64,000 nt of DNA from an uncultured Oscillospiraceae bacterium (GTDB lineage: Bacteria > Bacillota > Clostridia > Oscillospirales > Ruminococcaceae). Within the stretch, counting starts at the first letter, position 1, and every line of letters begins with the position of its first letter. Below the pieces are notes generated by a model, which saw only the letters and a list, made by a program, of their open reading frames with translations, had not been told where the DNA came from and ran no database searches. The DNA is taken from positions 1 to 64,000 of the forward strand of contig CAJJZS010000002.1 in the NCBI GenBank assembly GCA_905197685.1, written 5' to 3'. Position numbers and translations under genes: made by a program. This document shows, in pieces, positions 1-7,671 of the stretch.

Positions 1-56
1 AATTTATTTTGATTATTCAATTTTGAAAAACTGAATACCTCAAAATCAGAAAGAGA

Positions 57-85
57 GCGGCCAAGCACTTTGAGGGATTGGCCGC
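57..85 (-). terminator. Inverted repeat, possible terminator of the element
   Basis: GCGGCCAA at 57-64 pairs perfectly with TTGGCCGC at 78-85 around a 13-base loop. Read on the minus strand the hairpin is followed by a pyrimidine-rich run, so it could end a minus-strand transcript. The T tract is poor. Confidence 0.4.
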
Positions 86-404
86 CTTGTCCACCCATCC
101 AGCGGGACAGCGGGCGGAGGTCAAGGCCGGGTGTAAACCCGTTCATTTCAGCCTTGACGGTTGCCCGTTGTCCTGCTACTTTTCCGGGAGTGTGGCCACA
201 ACTTCGGGACACTTTGTCCACAAGTCGGAGCGTAGGACGAGGGACGGGGGCTTTCATATACCTGCCGCCGTTCTCTGAAAACAGCCCGATTTTTTGCTCA
301 TTCCCATTCGCAAAAATTCAGCCTGTTTTCCTGACGGAGCAAACGGGGCGCAAGAAGCACCGCACCCCGTTTCCTCCGTCAGCCACGCCAGCAGGTATAA
401 CACA

Positions 405-1088
405 CTACACTTTGCAAGCAAAGTCGTGTGCCAAAGGGGGCACCCCTTTGGAAACCCCGGACAACAAAACAGGCGGTATGCTGCCCTCTCCGGGAGCATA
501 CCGCCGTTTGTTGTCAGCAGCCCGTTTCACGGTCTGTTTTCGCCCTTTGTAAAGTTTGGCGTTGTTAATTTCATCGGTCAAAGCTAACCTGAGAATATAT
601 TTGATTTCAATATCTTTAATCGGGCTGCGTTCCATCGCTAAAAGATAATCGTTTTTATCTACCTTACTCCAATCAATCACCCGATACAATTCTTTTTTCA
701 GCATAAAATCCAGCCAGATTCTGGTGCTTCTGCCATTCCCTTCCCGAAAAGGGTGCGCAATATTCATTTCTACATACTTTTCAATGATTTCATCAAAGGT
801 TGACTGCGGCATTTTTTCAATGTGATCAATCGCCGCTTCCAGATACATTACCGGAGCAAAACGAAAGTTTCCCTTTGCTAAATTTACCGTTCTCAATTTT
901 CCTGCAAAGTCATAAATTTCCGAAAAAAGATATTGATGAATTTTTTGAAGCGACTCAAAACTTCCCGCTTTCATTTGGTCCAATTTCCCGTTTTCAAACA
1001 ACTCGACTGCCCGCTTTTTACTGATTCGCTCCTCTTCCCTCGCAAGCTCCGCCGGGCTTTCAAGATTCAGTTTATTTTCTAAAGTCAT
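405..1088 (-). CDS. Fic family AMP-transferase with replaced C-terminus
   Basis: A 227-residue Fic protein. The catalytic motif HPFREGNGR is at residues 112-120 with the catalytic His112. The upstream flap region and the EMNIAHPF block are intact. Fic enzymes transfer AMP (or related groups) from a nucleotide to a hydroxyl on a target protein. The small class III type, such as the Neisseria NmFic, carries an autoinhibitory helix with S-x-x-x-E-G at the C-terminus. Here the sequence follows the family up to about residue 176 (LTDEIN) and then turns into an unrelated basic tail of about 50 residues, encoded by the GC-rich element DNA. No S-x-x-x-E-G motif is visible. The start at 1088 was chosen because it fits the family and follows an AAAGGGTG-like site; an in-frame opening continues upstream to 1592 but lacks family similarity. 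It is either a deregulated enzyme or a decaying gene. Confidence 0.85.
   Translation of the reverse strand: MTLENKLNLESPAELAREEERISKKRAVELFENGKLDQMKAGSFESLQKIHQYLFSEIYDFAGKLRTVNLAKGNFRFAPVMYLEAAIDHIEKMPQSTFDEIIEKYVEMNIAHPFREGNGRSTRIWLDFMLKKELYRVIDWSKVDKNDYLLAMERSPIKDIEIKYILRLALTDEINNAKLYKGRKQTVKRAADNKRRYAPGEGSIPPVLLSGVSKGVPPLAHDFACKV
409..514. repeat. Three tandem inverted repeats, transfer-origin-like
   Basis: Three hairpins lie side by side. ACTTTGC (409-415) pairs with GCAAAGT (418-424). CCAAAGGGG (431-439) pairs with CCCCTTTGG (443-451). GGCGGTATGCT (472-482) pairs with AGCATACCGCC (495-505), and its stem extends outward through ACAACAAA (461-468) and TTTGTTGT (507-514). Clusters of this kind occur at relaxase recognition sites and transfer origins of conjugative elements. 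No nick site can be assigned from sequence alone. The repeats overlap the last codons of the Fic gene on the opposite strand. Confidence 0.5.
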
Positions 1089-1122
1089 ATAAACACCCTT
1101 TTTTCTGTTCTTTGTTATATCT

Positions 1123-1151
1123 ATTATAGCACAAAACAAAATCTTCAACAA
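1123..1151 (-). promoter_or_regulatory. Sigma-A promoter of fic
   Basis: On the minus strand TTGTTG (1146-1151) and TATAAT (1123-1128) are separated by 17 bases, with TGC before the -10 box (extended -10). Confidence 0.65.
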
Positions 1152-1223
1152 CGATTTGCCGTTTTTCCTCTCCCATTTTGCCACATTCTGTGATATGATA
1201 TAAGAAAAAAGGAGTGAAAGACG

Positions 1224-2117
1224 ATGACAGAACTTGCAATCGCAACCGACTATCGAGGAGAAGGAAAAAGTATGGAAAGCCTGCAAGATACGCTCAAAGC
1301 AATTTCCAAAGCAGGATTCAGCCACATCCATTGGTGTCATGAATGGGACGGTGAATACCTTTATTCTGTTTATGAAATGCAGCAAATTCGGGCATGGCTG
1401 CAAGAATACCGACTCAAAGTAAAAGCGGTTCACGCAACAAAGGGGAGCAAACGAAATGTCAACCGAACAGACGAACACTTTCGCAGAGATTATACCTCCG
1501 ATTGGGAGTGTTGCCGAAAAGCAGGCGTAGAGCTGATTCAAAATCGAGTGGACCTTGCGGCGTATCTCGGCGCAGGTGAAATTGTCCTGCACCTCTATAT
1601 CCCTTTTGAATCTATCGAAGAAGGAAAAATCCGCAAGTCAGACTTCTACTCTTCGGTGAAAAAGTCTTTTGACGAGCTTCTCCCCTATTGCATGGAAAAG
1701 GGAGTAAAAATCTGTATCGAAGATTTATTTGATATGCCCGAAAGATATGTAACCGAACTGTGGGATTGGGTTATTGAAAGCTACCCTGCGGCATTTATGG
1801 GAATCTGTTTTGACAGCGGACACGCCAACATGATTTGGCACGAAAATCTGCCGCAAGTTGCGCAAAAATATCGGGACAGAATCTTTTCTGTGCATCTGCA
1901 TGACAACTTCGGTGAAAAAGATTCCCACATGATTCCCGGAAACGGAAATATTAACTGGGAAGAACTGATGAAAGCGCTTTCCTCTTCTGCCTATCGGCTG
2001 CCGTTGGTGTTGGAAACCGGCTGCTGCAAAGAAGAGGAAGAAGATTACCTGAAACAGGTTTATCAAGCCGGAGTTTGGCTCACCGAACTTTTTGAGGACA
2101 AAAATAATTTAAAGTAA
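1224..2117 (+). CDS. Sugar phosphate isomerase/epimerase-like TIM barrel protein
   Basis: A 297-residue protein of the xylose isomerase-like TIM barrel/AP endonuclease 2 superfamily. Family signs are the CIEDLFD segment, ICFDSGHANM, VHLHDN and the LVLETG strand near the C-terminus. These carry the acidic and His residues that bind a divalent metal in this fold (Glu about 170, Asp/His in DSGHAN, His in HLHDN, Glu in ETG). Members isomerise or epimerise sugars or polyols; the substrate cannot be told here. It has no partner genes and is transcribed alone between a divergent fic and a convergent exporter operon. A GGAGTG ribosome site precedes the ATG. Confidence 0.85.
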   Translation: MTELAIATDYRGEGKSMESLQDTLKAISKAGFSHIHWCHEWDGEYLYSVYEMQQIRAWLQEYRLKVKAVHATKGSKRNVNRTDEHFRRDYTSDWECCRKAGVELIQNRVDLAAYLGAGEIVLHLYIPFESIEEGKIRKSDFYSSVKKSFDELLPYCMEKGVKICIEDLFDMPERYVTELWDWVIESYPAAFMGICFDSGHANMIWHENLPQVAQKYRDRIFSVHLHDNFGEKDSHMIPGNGNINWEELMKALSSSAYRLPLVLETGCCKEEEEDYLKQVYQAGVWLTELFEDKNNLK

Positions 2118-2139
2118 CTGATTTAAAGTAACCGAAAAC

Positions 2140-2171
2140 AAAAAGCAGCGAGAAATCTCTCACTGCTTTTT
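2140..2171. terminator. Bidirectional terminator
   Basis: AAAAAGCAG (2140-2148) pairs with CTGCTTTTT (2163-2171) with further pairing inside. It lies between two convergent genes and has A and T runs on both sides, so it can serve both. Confidence 0.85.
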
Positions 2172-2200
2172 ATCTTTTCTCTGTGCATGACAGAATGTTG

Positions 2201-4108
2201 TTATACCAGTCTTTCCCGTTCCGCTTCGGTATAATATTGAGCCTGCGCGTGCCACAGTTCGTAATACTTTCCGCCTTCATCCGCTACCAGGCTCTGATGT
2301 GTTCCCTGCTGAACCACCCGGCCGTTATCAAATACGGCAATTTCATCGCAGAATTTACAGGAGGACAAACGATGGCTGATGTAAATCGCTGTCTTATCTC
2401 CCGCTATTTCGTTAAACTTGCCGTAAATTTCCGCCTCTGCAATCGGGTCTAACGCCGCAGTCGGTTCATCTAAGATAATAAACGGGGCGTCCTTATACAA
2501 AGCGCGGGCAATCGCAATCTTTTGCGCTTCCCCTCCGGAAATCTCAACGCCTTTTTCGTTTAAATCTTTATACAGATAGGTGTTTAATCCTTCCGGCAAA
2601 GACTGCAAGCGTTCTGCAAATCCGGCATTTTGTAAACAATGCTCTACCCGATTTTTATCATAATCGGAAGAACAAGCTACATTATCACCCAACGGCATCG
2701 CAAACAGTTTAAAATCCTGAAATACAATCGAGAAAATATTGATATAATCATCATACTTATATTTACGAATATCAATTCCGTTTAATAAAATCTGCCCTTC
2801 GGTCGGGTCATACAGACGGCAAAGCAGCTTGATAAAGGTTGTCTTGCCGGAACCGTTCATTCCGACCACTGCCAAACGGCTGCCGATGCGGAATTTCATA
2901 TTGACATGGCGCAGCGAGTAGCTGTCGCTTCCGGGATAACGGAAAGAAACATCTTTCAATTCGATTTCATACTTTCTGTCCGAGCGTTTTTCTGTTGTCA
3001 GGCTTCCCTGATACATCTTGTTCGGAATATCCAAAAATTCGTAAACCGGTTTTAAAAATTCGCAGTTGGCTTTCATCGTTCCCACTGTCTGCAACATCTG
3101 AGAAATTCCCAAAAACAGGTTGGTAATCGCGCCGACATACTGTGTAACCGAACCGACCCCAAAAGCGCCTGCCCATGCTTTCAGGCAGACAAAGAGGTAA
3201 ATAACTACCGTTAAAACAACCGACACAATCTGCGAAAGCGCCGCCAACAGTCCCATCGAACCTTTTCCTGCTTTTGCGATAGGGGAATTTGTGCCAAAAA
3301 AGTCTAATTTCTCATTAAAATAACGGCTTGCCACATTTTGGTACTGATTATAAATTCTTAAATCCAAAGCCCGTTTTCTGTCATTTGCCAGTCTACCGTA
3401 AAAATTAAAGAAACGATTGCCTAATTTTCCTGTGGACGAATATCTTGCCCAGTATTCCGAACATTTGTTTGCGCAAAACGGAGCAAGAAGAGAAATTGCA
3501 ATCATCAGTCCGAAAATCAAAACAGTAAACAAGGGGTGGTTCATCACAGTCAGTTTTCCCGCGCTTTCCGGCACTTTCATTGTAAACAAACCGATGGACA
3601 GACCGATTCCTCCGATTACCCTTATCAACGCTGTCGATAATTCCTCGAAATTTTTGATTGCTTTCCTTAACCCCCAACCGGATATATTTCTGTTTTGCCA
3701 GATTTGAGAGTGCAGGTCATAGGTGTGCTGGTTATCAACATCGGCATAATCCATTTCAAGCATCTTATCGGAATAAATTTTAAAATCCATTACGATTGAC
3801 GATTCATACTCGCAGTTTTTCCAGCGAAGAAGAACCCCGCTCACCAACGCCATGCCCGCCGCAGAAATAAGCTGAATCAAAACCAGTTGGAGCAGCCTTT
3901 GTGGGTCGCGTCCCCCTGCCAGTTCATTGATAATCTGCGCAGAAAGCCAGATTGTCACATAAGGTACCAAAGCGGTAAAGACGGAATAAAGAAGAATCGA
4001 AAGAAAAAACTTCGGACACTTTTTTTGCCAAATTCTCCACGCGCGCAGATTCATCTGTATTGCCTGACGATAAGAGGATAATTCTGTTTTATTTTTCTTA
4101 TCTGCCAT
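2201..4108 (-). CDS. ABC exporter half-transporter (membrane plus ATPase domains), second of pair
   Basis: A 635-residue fused half-transporter. About six membrane segments occupy residues 35-340, followed by an ATPase domain: Walker A GMNGSGKT at about 416-423, signature ISGGEAQ at about 523, Walker B FIILDEPTAALD at about 543, and the H-loop ISHRL. The start at 4108 has a strong AAGGAGG site; the reading frame opens further upstream without such a site. Its first codons overlap the end of the upstream half-transporter by 11 bases, so the two are probably translated together and form a heterodimer. The exported substrate is unknown. The neighbouring two-component genes suggest peptide or antimicrobial-linked control. 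Confidence 0.9.
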   Translation of the reverse strand: MADKKNKTELSSYRQAIQMNLRAWRIWQKKCPKFFLSILLYSVFTALVPYVTIWLSAQIINELAGGRDPQRLLQLVLIQLISAAGMALVSGVLLRWKNCEYESSIVMDFKIYSDKMLEMDYADVDNQHTYDLHSQIWQNRNISGWGLRKAIKNFEELSTALIRVIGGIGLSIGLFTMKVPESAGKLTVMNHPLFTVLIFGLMIAISLLAPFCANKCSEYWARYSSTGKLGNRFFNFYGRLANDRKRALDLRIYNQYQNVASRYFNEKLDFFGTNSPIAKAGKGSMGLLAALSQIVSVVLTVVIYLFVCLKAWAGAFGVGSVTQYVGAITNLFLGISQMLQTVGTMKANCEFLKPVYEFLDIPNKMYQGSLTTEKRSDRKYEIELKDVSFRYPGSDSYSLRHVNMKFRIGSRLAVVGMNGSGKTTFIKLLCRLYDPTEGQILLNGIDIRKYKYDDYINIFSIVFQDFKLFAMPLGDNVACSSDYDKNRVEHCLQNAGFAERLQSLPEGLNTYLYKDLNEKGVEISGGEAQKIAIARALYKDAPFIILDEPTAALDPIAEAEIYGKFNEIAGDKTAIYISHRLSSCKFCDEIAVFDNGRVVQQGTHQSLVADEGGKYYELWHAQAQYYTEAERERLV

Positions 4109-5966
4109 TTTCTTCTCCTCCTTCGATGCCTTCCGAATTTTCGGAATGTTCCTTGTAATATTTGCTCTGTACTTCAAACAGGTTTGCATATCCGCCTTTT
4201 TTCTCAAGCAGTTGTTCATGCGTTCCTTCCTCTGCAATCTGTCCGTGTTCCATAAATAAAATTCGGTCGCAGAATCGGGTAGAAGCCAGGCGGTGAGAGA
4301 TAAACAACGATGTTTTTCCCGAACTCATGCTGCTGTATTTCATATAAATATCGTTTTCTGCGATTGGGTCCAATGCCGCAGTCGGTTCGTCCAATACCAG
4401 AATCGGCGCATCTTTATATAACGCTCTTGCCAACATCAGGCGCTGGGTCTGTCCTCCGGAAAGTTCCGTTCCGTCTTCATAAATTTCTCTGCCGATTTTG
4501 CTCTTTTCTTTTTCCGGCATTGCATTTACCTTTTCGACTAAACCCGCCTTTTCCAGACAATTCCAAACCTTTTTGCTGTCAATTTGCTCTACCTGTTGGG
4601 CAATGTTTTCCTCCACGCTCGCCTCTAACACAGAAAAGTCCTGGAACACTGCGCTGAACATTGTATAGTAATCACGGCGGTTATATTGACGAATATCTTC
4701 GCCGTTTAACAGAACGCGTCCTTCGGTTGGGTCTAAAAATCCGCACGCCAGCTTTACCAAAGTTGTCTTTCCGGCTCCGTTTAATCCGACAATCGCCAGC
4801 TTTTCTCCCGGACGAATGGTCAGGTTAATATGAGAAATCGTATCTTTCTGCGCTTCCGGGTAACGGAAGGATACATCTTCCAGACGAATTTCATATTCTT
4901 TTTTAGGGTCTGCTTTCAGTTCTTTTCCGTCCTCAAAGCGGAATTTTTCGTCCCATTCCAGCACTTCCCGAATCACCGAGATTTCCATGCTTTGTTTTCT
5001 TAATGTGGAGAATTTTTCTAAAATTCCGGTAATCCACTGGGTAAATCCGCTTACCGTATTAAAATAAAGTAAAAATTCCGATACCGGAAGTCCCTTTTCC
5101 AAAACCATCCAGATTAAATAAGCGTAGGCAATGCCGTTTCTGAGCAAATTTAAAATTAAATCAACGATATTGGTCCAAAGATAGATACTTTCCCGTTTTG
5201 CCAAAAATGCCCGATATACCCGCATGGTACTGTTCCAGACATCTTGCAGCCAGTTATCTAATCCGAAAATGCGAATATCCTTTGCAAAGGAACGATTGGC
5301 AGATTGATTAATAATGTAATCCAAATCCTTTGTGTAAGCCGCTTCCTCTTCCCGATGGCGATATCCCCACTCATTGATTCTGTTGTTGATCACATATCCT
5401 ACTATTGTTGTAACCACAACAACTGCTGCCAAAATCGGATTTAAAAAGGATAACAAGGAAAGATAAACCGCAAAACCGATGAGATTGGTGATGATGTCTG
5501 CCCATGTTGTCCATATCGCTTCTGCTGCTTGGTCGTTTGAATTGGTTGCGCGGACAGCTTTTTCTTCCATTTGCATAAACTTGGTATCCAAAATATTCGG
5601 AAAAGAAGTGGTTGCCAGCTTTTTTTGGATTTGTCCGATGATAGAAACCCTGATTTCTACCCTGCCGAACATTGTATTTTGGTCAAAATATGCTTTTAAC
5701 CCCGAAAACAGCATCAGCACTCCGCCAAAGACGGCAATCGTCAATACCAAATCCCACAGAGGAGCTACCGTTTCCACCTTGCTTAAAATTGCCGGAGCAA
5801 TCAGCATTTCTGCAATCGTCTTTCCGGCAGTGGCTGCCGCTACCGCAACGCAAAGGAAAAGAACGCTCTTACGTGTTTTCCATGCGTTTGCAATCATAAA
5901 GCCGGTATTCTGCCACATATTATACCTTGGTTTTTCTGTTTTTTTCATTTGTTTTGTTTCTTTCAT
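4098..5966 (-). CDS. ABC exporter half-transporter, first of pair
   Basis: A 622-residue fused membrane-ATPase protein, partner of the downstream half-transporter. Membrane segments lie roughly between residues 30 and 320. The ATPase domain has Walker A GLNGAGKT (about 394-401), signature LSGGQTQ (about 502) and Walker B LVLDEPTAALD (about 522). Both partners keep the glutamate after Walker B, so both sites look catalytic. The start at 5966 is preceded by AGAGGTGAA at good spacing; an upstream ATG at 5990 has no ribosome site. It is the first gene after the LytTR-type direct repeats at 6020-6054, which points to control by the regulator encoded just upstream. Confidence 0.88.
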   Translation of the reverse strand: MKETKQMKKTEKPRYNMWQNTGFMIANAWKTRKSVLFLCVAVAAATAGKTIAEMLIAPAILSKVETVAPLWDLVLTIAVFGGVLMLFSGLKAYFDQNTMFGRVEIRVSIIGQIQKKLATTSFPNILDTKFMQMEEKAVRATNSNDQAAEAIWTTWADIITNLIGFAVYLSLLSFLNPILAAVVVVTTIVGYVINNRINEWGYRHREEEAAYTKDLDYIINQSANRSFAKDIRIFGLDNWLQDVWNSTMRVYRAFLAKRESIYLWTNIVDLILNLLRNGIAYAYLIWMVLEKGLPVSEFLLYFNTVSGFTQWITGILEKFSTLRKQSMEISVIREVLEWDEKFRFEDGKELKADPKKEYEIRLEDVSFRYPEAQKDTISHINLTIRPGEKLAIVGLNGAGKTTLVKLACGFLDPTEGRVLLNGEDIRQYNRRDYYTMFSAVFQDFSVLEASVEENIAQQVEQIDSKKVWNCLEKAGLVEKVNAMPEKEKSKIGREIYEDGTELSGGQTQRLMLARALYKDAPILVLDEPTAALDPIAENDIYMKYSSMSSGKTSLFISHRLASTRFCDRILFMEHGQIAEEGTHEQLLEKKGGYANLFEVQSKYYKEHSENSEGIEGGEENGR

Positions 5967-6000
5967 TTCTTTCACCTCTGGTTGTATCATAACATAAAAA

Positions 6001-6054
6001 TTCGCCCCCGAAACATTTCGGGGACGAATTGCAGATATTGGGGGACGAATTGCA
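6001..6054 (-). promoter_or_regulatory. Putative LytTR operator: 14-bp direct repeat with 21-bp period, plus hairpin
   Basis: GGGGACGAATTGCA occurs exactly twice, at 6020-6033 and 6041-6054, a 21-bp period or two helical turns. A third, inverted and slightly altered copy at 6001-6013 pairs with the first repeat to make a hairpin with arms TTCGcCCCCGAAA and TTTCGGGGaCGAA. The site is upstream of the exporter pair and downstream of the LytTR regulator and kinase genes. A weak -10 (TATGAT or TATGTT on the minus strand at about 5986-5996) has no good -35, as in activator-dependent promoters. The proximal repeat would then sit about 35-60 bases upstream of the transcription start. LytTR proteins bind direct repeats of about 9 bp at 21-22 bp period. 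Confidence 0.65.
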
Positions 6055-6059
6055 AAATT

Positions 6060-6767
6060 CTACTGTTTTTCAGGCTTTGCTTGCTGCGCTTTCCCATCGC
6101 TTTCGGAAAGCTGCGGAATTAAAATCTCGGTTGTAAATGCGCCGTCCTCGCTGTTGCGGCTTAAATAACCGTCCAACCGTTCGATAATGCTGTCAATCCG
6201 AATCAAACCGAACCCATGCCCTTCTCCCTTTGTGGTCTGAAACAGGTTGCCTACCTTTTTCTTCTTTTGGGAAGCGGTAAAGTTTGTAAAGGAGATATAC
6301 AGCTGTGTGTTTTTCATATCCATATAGACGCGAATCAGACGATTTTCTTCCGGCAAAGCAAGGCTTGCTTCTATCGCATTATCAAACAAATTTCCGAGAA
6401 TGACACATAAGTCCAGTTCCGACATGGTCAGCTTTACCGGAATGTGCGCATCTACCGACACCGTAATATCTTTAGACCGAGCCAACGAAATTTTGCTGTT
6501 TAAGATAGCGTCTGCCATCGCGTTTCCTGTTTTAACCACAGTATCTACCGTATTCAAATCGGTGTCCAGCTCATCAAGATAATCACAAATTGCCTGAAGG
6601 TCGCCGTTTGCCGCAAAGGCTTTCATCGTTTGGATATGGTTGCGGTAATCGTGCCGCCAGCCACGCATTTGGCGATACATATTTTCCACTTCCTGATAGT
6701 GGGTTTCAATCAGCTCTCTTTGATACTCCGTAATTTGACGGTCTACCTTTTTTGAAAAAAACTTCAT
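6060..6767 (-). CDS. GHKL sensor histidine kinase, no membrane domain
   Basis: A 235-residue kinase core. The phosphoacceptor region WRHDYRNH lies at about residues 37-44. The N-box LGNLFDNAIEA is at about 124-134 and the glycine-rich GHGFGL near 185. Kinases of the AgrC/GHKL type usually have six or so N-terminal membrane helices before this core. Here the protein starts a few dozen residues before the histidine box and has no hydrophobic segment. The ATG at 6767 follows a GGGGAAAG site, and no longer reading frame is apparent. It follows the response regulator gene by 26 bases, so they form one operon. It must sense a cytoplasmic signal or a membrane partner such as one of the flanking transporters. 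Confidence 0.88.
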   Translation of the reverse strand: MKFFSKKVDRQITEYQRELIETHYQEVENMYRQMRGWRHDYRNHIQTMKAFAANGDLQAICDYLDELDTDLNTVDTVVKTGNAMADAILNSKISLARSKDITVSVDAHIPVKLTMSELDLCVILGNLFDNAIEASLALPEENRLIRVYMDMKNTQLYISFTNFTASQKKKKVGNLFQTTKGEGHGFGLIRIDSIIERLDGYLSRNSEDGAFTTEILIPQLSESDGKAQQAKPEKQ

Positions 6768-6793
6768 TTCTTTCCCCTGTTTCCTGCCGCATT

Positions 6794-7492
6794 TTATGTA
6801 TAAGAAATAATCGCTCGGTTTAACGGTTCATACGCGCCCCTTGGCAAAGGGAGAACTGTCCCGTCCGATAAATACACGTCTGTTTTTGTCACACGCTGAA
6901 TATACTTTAGGTTTAAAATCATCGCTCTGCCCACCCTGCAAAAACGGTTATCCAGCTCTTTTTCAAACTCTCCCAAAGGACGCTTTACCGTATATTCCTT
7001 GTTTGCATAGATCGTAACATAATTCTGATGAACCTGCAAATAGCGGATTTCATAAAAAGCGATACGAATCATTTCGCCGGACAATTCCAAATTTAAACAG
7101 CGTTCGTTTTGTTTTAGCTTTTCCGCTGCGCGGTCCAATACGCCAAACAGTTTATCCTGTTTCACCGGCTTCATCAGGTAGTGCAGCGCTTCCACCTCAT
7201 ACCCTTCGGCAATATAATCGGAATACCCGGTAATAAAAACAATCTGAACGGTTTGATTTCCTGCGCGTATCTTTTTTGCCATTGTAACGCCGTCCATCTG
7301 CCCCATCTCGACATCCAGCAGCAAAATATCAAAGGCTTTTTCTTCCTCATAGCGAAACAAAAACGCTTCTGCCGAAGGAAACTGTTCCGTCAGTAAATCA
7401 ATTTGACGGTCGGCTGCCCACGCTTGCAGCATTGTTTGTACATAGTTTAAATCTGTCGAATTATCGTCACAGATTGCAACACGACAAAGCAT
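6794..7492 (-). CDS. LytTR-family response regulator
   Basis: A 232-residue regulator. The receiver domain spans residues 1-120 with acidic pocket Asp9-Asp10, phosphoacceptor Asp60 in LLLDVEMG, and the conserved Lys in LMKPVK near 107. The LytTR DNA-binding domain occupies about 130-232. It is the first gene of the regulator-kinase operon, with its own promoter. The nearest plausible target is the direct repeat upstream of the exporter pair. No similar repeat was seen upstream of its own gene. Confidence 0.92.
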   Translation of the reverse strand: MLCRVAICDDNSTDLNYVQTMLQAWAADRQIDLLTEQFPSAEAFLFRYEEEKAFDILLLDVEMGQMDGVTMAKKIRAGNQTVQIVFITGYSDYIAEGYEVEALHYLMKPVKQDKLFGVLDRAAEKLKQNERCLNLELSGEMIRIAFYEIRYLQVHQNYVTIYANKEYTVKRPLGEFEKELDNRFCRVGRAMILNLKYIQRVTKTDVYLSDGTVLPLPRGAYEPLNRAIISYT

Positions 7493-7530
7493 CTTTTTTT
7501 CCTCCCGTTTTTTCGTCTTTTTCTACTATG

Positions 7531-7559
7531 ATTATATCACGGAAAGGTCGCTTCTTCAA
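7531..7559 (-). promoter_or_regulatory. Sigma-A promoter of the LytTR/kinase operon
   Basis: TTGAAG (7554-7559) and TATAAT (7531-7536) on the minus strand with a 17-base spacer and a TG dinucleotide before the -10 box. Confidence 0.7.
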
Positions 7560-7614
7560 GTATTCTAATCCGAATCCTCTGCCGTGCGGCTTTTCCTTCT
7601 TCATATTGTCCCGA

Positions 7615-7651
7615 CAAAAAACAACGGAGAGCCGAACACAGCTCCCCGTTG
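7615..7651 (-). terminator. Terminator after the third ABC half-transporter
   Basis: CAACGG-GAGC (7622-7632) pairs with GCTC-CCGTTG (7641-7651). On the minus strand the stem is followed by a TTTTTT run. Confidence 0.85.
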
Positions 7652-7671
7652 CTTTTTGATATTTTTCTGTT

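Larger units (their letters stand above)
1..562. mobile_element. Remnant of an integrative conjugative element (non-coding edge)
   Basis: This stretch is clearly richer in G+C than the DNA that follows. It contains inverted repeats and no convincing gene; the open frames across it have no recognisable protein family. The text around 380-450 resembles non-coding segments that I recall from Tn1549-like conjugative elements near their transfer origin. That resemblance is from memory and was not searched. The change in base composition falls inside the 3' end of the neighbouring Fic gene, which suggests a recombination junction near 540-562. The rest of the element, if present, lies left of the window. 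Confidence 0.5.

Noticed and set aside
70..587. Several open frames on both strands in the GC-rich left edge
   Set aside because: They overlap each other, lack ribosome sites and have no recognisable family; the hairpins explain the sequence better.
1089..1592. N-terminal extension of the Fic reading frame to 1592
   Set aside because: It runs through the promoter region and the opposite epimerase gene and has no Fic similarity.
6001..6028. Hairpin as a terminator of the kinase operon
   Set aside because: It has no T run on the minus strand and overlaps the direct repeat; an operator or mRNA structure fits better, though attenuation cannot be excluded.
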